From Cytospora piceicola (Eukaryota > Ascomycota > Sordariomycetes > Diaporthales > Cytosporaceae): DNA of 64,000 bases. The position numbers and the translations under genes are program-made. Location: NCBI GenBank assembly GCA_023375675.1, contig JALQBC010000006.1, positions 1,426,001 through 1,490,000 of the forward strand, read 5' to 3'. Of this stretch, positions 15,851 through 24,888 are shown piece by piece (positions within the stretch are counted from its first letter, which is position 1; each line of letters begins with the position of its first letter). Under the pieces are notes generated by a model. That model saw nothing but the letters and a program-made list of their open reading frames with translations, was not told where the DNA came from and searched no databases.

Positions 15851-18800
15851 ATGACGGCCTCTGAGAAGCGAGCCCGGGCTTCAAGCATGGATCGCGTGGA
15901 TCGCGTGGATTACATAGATCGCATGGACCAAGATTCTCCGCAGAGCTCACCTGCATCCAGTTATAACAACGTCAATAACAACAATAACCGTCACGACAAC
16001 GGCCAATCTTCTACATCAGCCTCCCAAACCACTGGAGCAACTCCGGCCACCGTCACTGCTGCCTCCGCCACTGCCGGCACGCCCACCGGTGCCGGTGCCG
16101 GTCCCATTCAGACCGGCGATTCCTCCTCGACCGCCTCCACAACTCCCAATGCGCAACATCCACCAGGGCCCCGCCCAGGTTCTGCTGCCTCCAAGCGACG
16201 ACGAGGTCTAGGTGTCGTTACTCCCAATGCTTGTACCGAGTGTAGAAAGAAGCGCGCAAAGGTACAACAGCCTCCTTCACCCTTTCCTTGCCCTCCCCCC
16301 CCCCTCCCATCCTTCTTTCGTCTTGACCGTCCATTGCCATTCCTGCCTTCCCTCTATCGGCGCAAACTGCGCAAAAGTTACCTCGTCTTTCGCGTTGTTC
16401 TCTTGAGCTGACCCTCGCCTCTTCCTTGCTTCTAGTGTGACGGCCAGAGACCTTGCGGCAGATGCAAGGCCCAGAAAGATGTCGACTGTGTCTACGAAGT
16501 TCCTGTGCGCCAGTCCAAGGAGACCCTCCGAAGCGAGCTCGACCAGCTACGCCGCCAGCAGCGCTCCAACGATTCCGTCCTCAGCGCTCTCGCCCGCAAT
16601 GAACAATGGGAGGAGGTATTACGCCGCCTGCGCAGCGGCCAGAGCACGGATTCCATATCAGAATGGCTGAACGGGCAGCTGCTCTCGACCGCTGGCACAT
16701 TGCCTACCTTCGCCCGACCCCCGCCCGTACGTGGGAACCTCACCCCCTTGGCCACCTTCAGCGGTGCGAGTACACACTCATATACACCAGGTCTGGGCGC
16801 CGCGGGTGCCACCCTCAGTCCGACCTCCACCGTTCACCCACTGAGCGCGAGGCAAGACGTTGATCCCACCAGCCCCTGGGGCACTCACTTCTCTGCCACC
16901 ACTGGGAGCCAGGCACACTCGACCGGGAGCAACTCGCACCGGGACTCCATGAGTTGGACATCTGGTCCTCCGCAGACCAGGGTCGGATCTTGGGTTGAGA
17001 ACAATGACTCCCACATGCACATGTCCGATGCTCAACGGTATCACGGCGTCGACCAGATTCTGGCTCCCGAAATACCACCGACCATGGGCTTGACCACCAC
17101 TTGGACTGAAGTCAGTCATGATGAAGCCTTGGTTCAGCACCTCCTTGCCCTCTATTTTTGCTGGGAGTATCCGACCTTCGCTTCCCTGAGCAAGGAACAT
17201 TTCTTGAAAGATTTCCAGTCTGGTCGACCCCGGTACTGCTCCCCTATTCTTGTCAATGCGCTCCTGGCCCTGGGCTGTCGCTTCTCAAGTCAGCCTAGTA
17301 CGCTGGCCAATCCAAGAGACCCATACTCCTCGGGAGACCATTTCTTCAAGGAGTGTCAACGACTGTTCTACCGGGAGGAAAACCACCACAGCCTCACTAC
17401 GATACAGGCCCTGGGCATCATGTCCATTCGGGAGGCGAGTTGCGGGAGAGACTCGGAGAGTTGGTACTATGCCGGACAGAGTATTCGCCTTGCTGTTGAG
17501 ATGGGCTTGCACCGCATCAATGAGGATTCCGGCGACTCTGATGAGGTTGCCGTCCAAGCAGCCACATTCTGGGGGGCTTTCGCATTGGACCAGTGAGTAA
17601 CCCTCCCCTCCTCATACTCGCTCGAATTTTGCGTGTCAATTTGACTGACTTCCATAGTGCCTGGTCTTTGGCCACCGGGTCCTTGCCGCAGTGCTCCTGT
17701 TTCCCTCACCTACCACCCAAGCCAGCAATCATGCCAGACATCGAGGCATCATTTTGGATACCTTACACTGATGACGGCAAGCCGTTACCACCCCTCCATC
17801 GTGGCTCATCCATTGCTGACAGTGGCATAGGCGCTCCCTTGCAACGATCGTGTGAGCAACCGTCTAACGTTAGGTCCGTCTATAAGTGCTTCTGCGAGCT
17901 CAGCGAGTTGGTCCACCAGTCTCTCTACGTACTACACTCACCAGGTCGGCCGCTCACCAGCCGAGATCTGCTCAATATATACACCCAGTATCTGAATTGG
18001 TATGACAAAATACCCGAGGTTCTACGGCTGGGACACAACTTCACCCCGGCCGTGTTGTTCGCGCAGTATGTATCACCTATCTGGACACTTCCATCTATGT
18101 TGGATCTGGACTAATCAAGGACCCAAACGCAGTATGTACTACCATTTTGCAATACTATTGCTATTCCGACCCCTTATCAAATTACGGATCATTGGCTCGA
18201 GCATTTCACCCAGGGACGTCTGTACACAGGCAGCCGATGCCATTCAGGGTCTTCTCCGCTCATACTCTCAACTGTATACCCTGCGGAGAACCCCGTCATT
18301 CGTACCTTACTTCGTCTTGACATCGTCTATCATGCACTTGGCCATTGCCGCCTCGAGAGAAGCACAGCCATCAGAGGACCAGACCGTGGGGAAAGCCGGG
18401 GGACCAACTGCACACACTGCTCTCGACCATCAAGATGGAACCGATGGCGCCGCCGTTCGAGCCGACCCGCGCGTGGTGGCCTCTATCAACCAAGGCATTG
18501 CTGACCTGACCGAGATGGCGCCGTGTCACCACTTTGCCGAGCAGGCACTTAATATCTTACGATATCTCGCGAAGAAGTGGAAAATCAAGATTGATATGGA
18601 CGTCGGACAGAGCCTTGCGAAGAACATGGCAGACGAGTATCAGTCGGGCGGGAACGAACACGATCGAGAGCTGCGTGTGATGAAGAGCCACGAGTACGCA
18701 ACACGGCCCGTGACCCACAGCCTGAACTTCTTTGCGCCGAATTTCAAGGAGCACGACTTCGTCTCCAAGTGGGGTAGCGAGTCGATGCCGACGTCGTCAG

Positions 18801-18928
18801 GCACCCCGCCTGTCGCAAAGTCGGGCGAGGCGATGGAGAACCCGCTCTTCTGGCCGTTCCCGATGCAGGGACGGCCGATGCTGCCCAGTGGGGGCTTGTT
18901 GAAGGAGGCTGGGTTTCAGCTTCTCTGA
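15851..18928 (+). CDS. Zn(II)2Cys6 transcription factor, NirA-like (4 exons)
   Basis: Exons 15851-16261, 16436-17592, 17658-18065 and 18133-18928 give 923 residues. The first ATG in frame is at 15851; upstream codons are open but lack an ATG. The N-terminus is low complexity (Asn, Ser, Thr, Ala). The zinc cluster is C128-x2-C131-x6-C138-x5-C144-x2-C147-x7-C155, preceded by KRRRGLG; intron 1 falls exactly before C138. A QLRRQQ linker helix follows. The fungal-specific transcription factor domain covers about 365-700, with WYYAGQSIRLAVEMGLHR as its signature. The HMYYHFAILLLFRPLI segment continues it across intron 3. Proteins with this architecture are often labelled nitrogen-assimilation regulator NirA-like, but that label is by overall similarity; no nitrate genes lie nearby, so the target pathway is unknown. 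Confidence 0.9.
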
Positions 18929-20204
18929 GCATCTGGGCGCTGCTAGAGGATCAATGAGGCCTCTGGGATGAGAGGTGATGATTTTTATCTTTTATTTTCT
19001 ACATATATGGACTCAAGAGCTTGGAGCGTTGGATATACCAGGACAAAACGAGTGGAGAGCAAACTTGCTCCGGTGGGTAGGAAGCTCTAGGGACGGGTTC
19101 AAATGTGTTTGTATTTGCGCTACAGCCACGAGCGGGACAGATTTGCTCTGAGTTTGCCATGTGGTGCATAGCCGAGGAGTTTAAGGGAAGACCAATGATT
19201 TTCATTGCGTGATGTTTCGGGTAGCTTTTGTGTGGCGAAGAGATACCACCTGAATAGCGTGGAATCCTCGTGGTATGTTTTAAAGAGGGTTTTGAGGAAC
19301 TTCAAATGTTATAGAGGATGAGCCAGCTCATGCCATTCGATACCCCTCTCTTCAATGCGAAAAGAAGTCAATACTGTCCGGGGAAAAGGGCTGGTTTTGA
19401 ATTTACATGTCGTGTGTCGTGTCATCTTCCTTGTCTATATCTGCTATCAATGGACGGGTGGTCGGTCATGTTCATGTCCACCGACGAACCGATTTATCAC
19501 GTGTGAAAGACCATGGTGAGGCATATACCACAAGTGTTGTTGTGGGCGGACATCGCCGGTGTTTTCGCCGTAGGCAAGCTTTCGTACGTTCATCTCGTCA
19601 CTGCACGGGGTTGCCGACCACGCCTTATGACTACCGCGTTTCCTCGCGAAATTCGCCCAAGTGACCTTGCGCCATAAAGGTAAGCAGAACAGGCTGCGCT
19701 CATATCGCACTTGCATTGCACTGCTGATTCCGCGCTGCGGATTACTAATATTTCTATTATTACAACGGTTGCCAGGCCTAACTTAGCCGTGCAGCCGGCC
19801 CCGGCTGCAAGTCATGATTTCCGGCTTGACTCCGGAAAGGGTTGGATAGGGGGGATCTTCTTTCACACAGGCCGTAGGAACACTAATCGGACGATCCCGG
19901 CCAAGTATAATATGGACAACCCCCACTATACACGTTTTCCCCACTCCACCGGAACGCTGACTCGTAGGGTATATTAATAGAGTTCCCGTCCACTAACAGC
20001 AACATGCCTTTTGGTCGTTCATTTGCTTTACACAACCATAAAAAATCGTCCTCCTATATTTTAGCGCTCTTAACATCATCCACTCTACAAGAATTGAATA
20101 ACGCACGAGACATCCCGAAACGCTAGCTTGCCTTGAGCTTGCCTTGACCACTACCACAAGGTTCCTTGAATAACAGCTCATCGCTAATAGAGCAGATCTT
20201 CATT
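18929..20204. other. Intergenic region
   Basis: No gene is seen. The right half contains two adjacent perfect inverted repeats (listed separately) and the promoter of the small gene at 20317. Confidence 0.5.
19791..19837. promoter_or_regulatory. Two adjacent perfect inverted repeats, candidate zinc-cluster binding sites
   Basis: GCAGCCGG-CC-CCGGCTGC spans 19791-19808, and TTCCGG-N7-CCGGAA spans 19819-19837. CGG half-sites in inverted orientation are the usual targets of Zn(II)2Cys6 dimers. They lie about 480 bp upstream of the ATG at 20317. Function is inferred. Confidence 0.4.
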
Positions 20205-20280
20205 GTATGTTTGGATATAACTGAGAGATCTCCCTTCTCTTGCTCCGCAAGGAACTGACACAGACACTAATCAATCACAG
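20205..20280 (+). other. Probable 5' UTR intron of the small membrane protein gene
   Basis: GTATGT at 20205 and ATCACAG ending at 20280, with a CACTAATC branch point, outline a 76-bp intron 36 bp upstream of the ATG. Confidence 0.5.
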
Positions 20281-20316
20281 CATCTTCTGTATCTCCGCAG
20301 CTCACACATTTTCACC

Positions 20317-20568
20317 ATGGTGGCAATAACGAGGGCCATATCCTTGACCAACTTCTTGGTCGCCAGCTCAGCTCTTGGCTTTCAAGTGTTTGTGCTATAC
20401 CCGTGGCACAAGGAACTCGACGCCGGGTTCGAGGAGCTGAAGAAGGAACACCTACGCGTTCTCGGCGCAGTAAGCGGTGGTCCAAGCATCAGCAGGGAAC
20501 AGCGGGAGCTTATGCAAGAGAGGCTTCGCGAGAAGAACCAGAAAGGCTGGTGGTCGTGGTTCAAATAG
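20317..20568 (+). CDS. Small single-pass membrane protein, probably mitochondrial
   Basis: An uninterrupted frame gives 83 residues from the ATG at 20317, whose context CACCATGG is near ideal. A short N-terminal stretch with one Arg (MVAITRAISLTNF) leads into a hydrophobic helix (about 9-27, LTNFLVASSALGFQVFVLY), then PWHKELDAGFEELKKEH, a charged helix and a Trp-rich C-terminus (KGWWSWFK). A short positively charged N-terminus, one helix and a charged coiled tail are typical of small inner-membrane proteins of fungal mitochondria, such as respiratory assembly factors. I do not recognise the family with certainty and give no function. Both the 5' UTR intron and the start context support a real gene. 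Confidence 0.75.
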   Translation: MVAITRAISLTNFLVASSALGFQVFVLYPWHKELDAGFEELKKEHLRVLGAVSGGPSISREQRELMQERLREKNQKGWWSWFK

Positions 20569-21091
20569 ATTCCAAGGCTCTATTCTCTCTTTTGCCACAA
20601 TTCTTTTTTTTCTTCTATATGCATATAATGTAATAGACCTTCAACTAATACATTCGGACCAGCTTGTCGATTCCCACCTGGTTTGCACTTCAAGCAGCAT
20701 CGGTTTCCGGATACACGTAGGTTGTTGACAACAGCGTGGCGGATCCAAGTTACAATTATGGTGCTTCATAAACGAAGACCAAGTGGCAGGTGTTCCCTTT
20801 GCCTGACCAATCAATCCGTTACCTCAAACTGATTTCATGTCATCACAATCCAATGACAGACAGTCAGTATACAGTAATAGTAGGTCTCCCGCGGAGGCTC
20901 GGCCAAGCTCGTCGAAGGTAACAGACGGAGCTTTGATGGGGCATCTCCAACCCTGCCCTCATGCATATTTATAGGTAACCCCCCACACCTGCCTACCCCC
21001 GCGGTCGGTAACCCAAAAAGCTCCCTCGAGTAGCTATTATTGGCCCCCTGGAATCATGTGGTAAACCTAGTTAATAAAGATGTAAAACTGC
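20569..21091. other. Intergenic region between small gene and tRNA
   Basis: Holds the 3' UTR of the preceding gene. Nothing else is seen. Confidence 0.5.
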
Positions 21092-21096
21092 AAAAA
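21092..21096 (-). terminator. RNA polymerase III terminator (T5) of tRNA-Ile
   Basis: On the minus strand TTTTT follows the 3' end of the tRNA by 9 bases. Confidence 0.8.
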
Positions 21097-21105
21097 GTAA
21101 ACAGA

Positions 21106-21204
21106 TGGTCCCGGAGAGGATCGAACTCGCGACCTTCGCATTACATAATCATTCCCATTCAGGAATTATTAGTACGACGCTCTAACCAGCTGAGCTACGG
21201 GACC
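21106..21204 (-). tRNA. tRNA-Ile (anticodon AAU) with a 25-nt intron
   Basis: On the minus strand the 7-bp acceptor stem GGTCCCG/CGGGACC pairs perfectly. The D arm GCTC/GAGC is intact, with A-box TAGCTCAGCTGG. The anticodon stem TCGTA/TGCGA closes the loop CT-AAT-AA. An intron of 25 nt (21142-21166) sits after the nucleotide 3' of the anticodon, the standard eukaryotic position, and can pair ATTCC with GGAAT. The B-box is AGTTCGATCCT. CCA is not encoded. The T stem GCGAG/CTCTC has one C-U mismatch; the other four pairs form. A T5 terminator follows. Anticodon AAU (read as IAU) decodes AUU/AUC/AUA. Confidence 0.9.
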
Positions 21205-23193
21205 AACTTGGTTGAGGTTCTCGCCAGCCAGAGGCAACTATAATTCAAGACAACGCCTGTCTGCAAATGCGAGTAGACTAGAGGACGCACTTTTCCGGGA
21301 TGGGCATGAGAATCGAGATAGTGTACGGACTTGAAAGAGTATAATTGTACATAATCTTACTCACATGCGCATACATGTTCTTGCATACCGGCGGTAGTCT
21401 CGGAACTTGACGGCGTCGACTGAGGCCTAGGTGATATTCATCGGAACTCCTCTTCGTCTATAATCCGTCACTCAGTATGTTTCATTGCTCATTGGAGGGA
21501 ATACGTCCTCTATTTCTCTTCTTTTCCACACAAACGTGACTCGGGACCGGGGGATGGATGGATGATGATTCATAGGTGTCGATAGATGAAGGGACTTCTG
21601 GGACACATACGGTCTTGAGGAAGAAATCAGCACAAGTGTTATTGCGAGGTTAGTGTCGACAGCCACTCCCTTATGGGTGACGCTTAGGACGTTTCGAAGT
21701 GCTTCTTTTAGGTTGATTCTGCTAACGGGTGCCTACTATTGTCTTGTTGAGCGAGTGGTTGAATATCAACTGATCATGAGTTCCCTCAATATGAAGCATC
21801 GTTGTGGGTACACTGATTGGTGATTTTGATATAGATGGCGAGGTAAGAAACACCCATGCTTCCTGGCTTTCAGAAGTGTATAACTCATATTCGATTTGGG
21901 AACTGCCACCGAAGAAGAGAGTAGCGAACGATGGAGACATCTGGATGCTCGGTATGTATCGCAGATCAAAGTACGTTTTCATTCCCGGGGGAAGCTGGTG
22001 AAAGGCATCCACGAGATAAGTATCATGGGATGATCTCCCGAACCAGCTTAGTATCATGATTGGCCGAATTTCTGGTTGCCCAGATACAGAAGACTTCCCA
22101 AGGGTTTGCAGTCTTTGGGTAGAGATGAGACATCTGGATGCAATACAGTGGCTCAACAGAAGAATGAGCGGAGTTGAGTCCTTCCTTCAACACATTCAAC
22201 AACCATCGCACCAGTGACGAGGGCTAGTGATCAAAAGAACTCAGTATAGCTATTTGGCTTGTTAGCTGAGCTAAAATGGGGTCAATGTCGGCTGTAATTA
22301 TTCCAGTCAATAGCATATAGGGTTGGCCATGATTTCCCACTGCCTTTAGAATTCTTGATCTTCGGTCTTGGGCCAGGTCCCCCTCTGTTTATTCTCCATC
22401 TTCAGGGTTTCTTTAATCGTGGATGTTGATCACAAGTTTTGAAATACAAATGCTATCAATTGCGTTATGTATAACTCCCCACAAAAGAAAATATGGTTGG
22501 GATGTTGGAAGAATGGATATCCTCAGAAAGGTGATTGTGATAGGATTCGAATTGAATGAGAGCTTTCAAAGCCTCTCAGTGCTTTATCCTTCAGCATGTA
22601 GTAACAAGGCATATGGCCCTCAGCGTTTTTTTTATTGTTTTTTATCTGGTTCCAATGTAATTAGGGGTCATTTCTCTGGCTTCTCCCATTACTCGTTCTT
22701 TCCTATTTTAGTCTTGGAATTCCAACATACGCCCTTCTATATAATAATCGAGGTGAGCTATATTAAGGCAGAAATACTGTGGTCGACTGTGTTATACTCC
22801 TCGGCTTACATTGTCTATTTGTCATAGTTCCTTTATGAACTTTGTCTCTTAGTGAAATTCCAACTTCCCAGTCCGGTCAATGATATCAACATTCAGAATT
22901 TAAGCACGGGTTCAAAATGGGCAGCGTTGGGCGCACCGATATGATTAGCTTGCAGGTACCTGAGGGGGCTTTGGATATAAAGAGTAAAATCGCTATATTG
23001 AGATCATTATCCATGTCGTTATACTCGTACTTCTACCATGTTGGCCTCATGATTTGGTTGCACCTTTCCTATATTTATGCACTTACAGTAGACGGGCAAG
23101 TGTTTACGCAAGAAGCGAGAGATTTATGAGACCTATAACAAGCTATCATCTCCGGGCTGCACAGTTTTCCCAGTAATCCTAGTACTGCTCTCA
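21205..23193. other. Gene-free, A+T-richer region downstream of the split NACHT-ankyrin gene
   Basis: No gene is supported. The stretch from about 22,250 to 23,130 is visibly richer in A+T than most of the window. A 15-base direct repeat GAGACATCTGGATGC occurs at about 21932 and 22127. A minus-strand frame (21722-22156, 144 codons) has no domain I recognise and may be a decayed remnant. Confidence 0.4.
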
Positions 23194-24016
23194 TCACGGT
23201 GTCCTCTCCCCAATCTGAAAAACATTGTGACGTAGATCCAACATGGCCATACGTCTGCTCAACGTAACTGCAATATCTTCATATCCTAGGACTCTTGCGA
23301 GGCTTGCCAATGTACCACCACTCGATGCTGATACTCGTGGATCAGCCCCAGCTTCCAACAGTAGTGAGACAACCTTGGGCCGGTCAACTTCTATACTATC
23401 ACATGTAATAGCGTATTCCAGCGATGAGATACGTGGATGTGTCTCTGGTAGGTCGTTTGGATTTGCCCCTGACTCGACCAGCATACGTATAGCCCCCGAG
23501 CCTGCTTTTGCCGCCACGTGCACTGAAGTCTCCCCCATGCAATTCGTGATATCTGGATACGCTCCTGTATCCAAGAGGAGCTCGACTCCCATATCAGTTG
23601 ACTCGCCTATGACCAAGCGGTGCAGTGCTGTATTACTGGCCCCACCTCGGACATTTGGGTCCCTAGAGACAGTTAGTGTTGCGCCACTCTTCAGCAAGGG
23701 ATAAATTATCGTTTCGAATCCGGCATCTGATTGCTCGCGATATGCGATAGCAAGAGGTGTCTGGCCGTTATTATTGCAGATGTTTGGTTCTGCTCCTTGC
23801 TTCAGAAGTAGTTCAACGACATCCATATCGGTCTTTTGCGACACCGAGTAGTGCAGTGCCGTGTTACCCTCGTCATCTTGAGCATTCAGATATTCGCGGT
23901 CTGATGTTTGTGCCAGGAATCGAACGATGTGAAGAAGCTCGTCTTCCGAGCTGTTCCCAGGTGATTTGAGGTGCATGCAACTGTGAAATTTCCTATCTTC
24001 AGGGTCGCTTTTCATG
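23194..24016 (-). pseudogene. Severed C-terminal half of the NACHT-ankyrin gene (ankyrin repeats)
   Basis: This open frame of about 274 codons continues the NACHT-ankyrin gene on the far side of the transposon. It encodes several ankyrin repeats, with the units DDEGNTALHYSV, NNGQTPLAIAYRE, ASNTALHRLV and MGETSVHVAAKAG each followed by a -LL--GA-P turn. The stop is at 23194-23196. The joint is exact: the gene half ending at 24891, one TA and the base at 24016 restore a continuous frame. As it stands, this part has no promoter or start of its own beyond an internal ATG at 24015, so it is probably not made as part of the receptor. No stop or frameshift has accumulated in it, which argues for a recent split. 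Confidence 0.85.
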
Positions 24017-24018
24017 TA

Positions 24019-24050
24019 AGTCAAATACCCTAGAAGTGGGCCACCCCCCC
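24019..24050. repeat. Left terminal inverted repeat
   Basis: 32 bp, perfect reverse complement of 24857-24888. Confidence 0.95.
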
Positions 24051-24856
24051 TTGTGGGCCACCCTTTTACATAGAAACAGCCTACTTCTAAACAGCTATAT
24101 TAAATTAAATAAAATACATATTAAGCTACCCTTAATTAAATATACTATAAAGGTATATATAATCTTATTTAATAGTAAATAAGCTTTACTATATACTTTA
24201 TATATAGATATATTAAGTATTAAATATTATAGTTCTAACTGTTAAGGATTTTATATATAATTGTAAGGTATACTAACAGATTTAAAAAGTTAATATAAAC
24301 TAATATTTAATTAATCGCTATATTTATAATAAGAAATAACGTTTAATATAAAGTATTATACTATATAAATCTATATAATTTTTTTATTTTACTATTATAA
24401 CCGGTTTACTAGTAATTATACTACATTATATAAACTTTTATATAATATTTATATAGGTAAAAGTTTAAAACTTAATAACTTACGTAATAAAGTATATATA
24501 AGCTTATTAGTTAAAAGTTTAGTTTTAAATACTATTATAAATATATATATAAAAGAAATAAAGGTTATAAAAGTAATATTAAAAAAGTTATTAAATAAAA
24601 GTATATAAAAGGTAAGTGTTAGTATTACTATATATATTATAAGGATACCTTAACAGTATTAAGTATATATTTTTAATATTATATATTACCCAATTTAGTA
24701 TAATATACTAAGTAATACTACTATTTATAAAGCCTTTTAAAGATAATAAGTATTATAAGTCTATATTTGAAGTAGTAGCTATTTAATTTAATTTAATACA
24801 GCTGTTTAAATATAGGCTGTTTTAGGCTGTTTACTGTGTAAGTGGGTGGCCTGTAA

Positions 24857-24888
24857 GGGGGGGTGGCCCACTTCTAGGGTATTTGACT
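24857..24888. repeat. Right terminal inverted repeat
   Basis: 32 bp, perfect reverse complement of 24019-24050. Confidence 0.95.

Larger units (their letters stand above)
24019..24888. mobile_element. 870-bp TA-flanked inverted-repeat DNA transposon (mariner-type MITE)
   Basis: The element has perfect 32-bp terminal inverted repeats beginning AGTCAAATACCCTAGAAGTG and ending in a C7/G7 run, and is flanked by TA on both sides (24017-24018 and 24889-24890), the target duplication of the Tc1/mariner superfamily. Inside the perfect repeats the ends continue as imperfect inverted repeats sharing GGCCACCC, TTACA, AACAGCC and ATTAAATTAAAT, for at least 80 bp. The interior is almost only A and T and contains no open frame of useful length, so the copy is non-autonomous. 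It interrupts the coding sequence of the NACHT-ankyrin gene and creates a TAA stop at its edge. The GC-rich tips against an AT-only core suggest a built-in composition or RIP of an internal part. Confidence 0.88.

Noticed and set aside
24019..24888. The AT-rich block as an ordinary intron
   Set aside because: An in-frame TAA comes before any usable donor at its edge, and the perfect 32-bp inverted repeats with TA duplication fit a transposon better.
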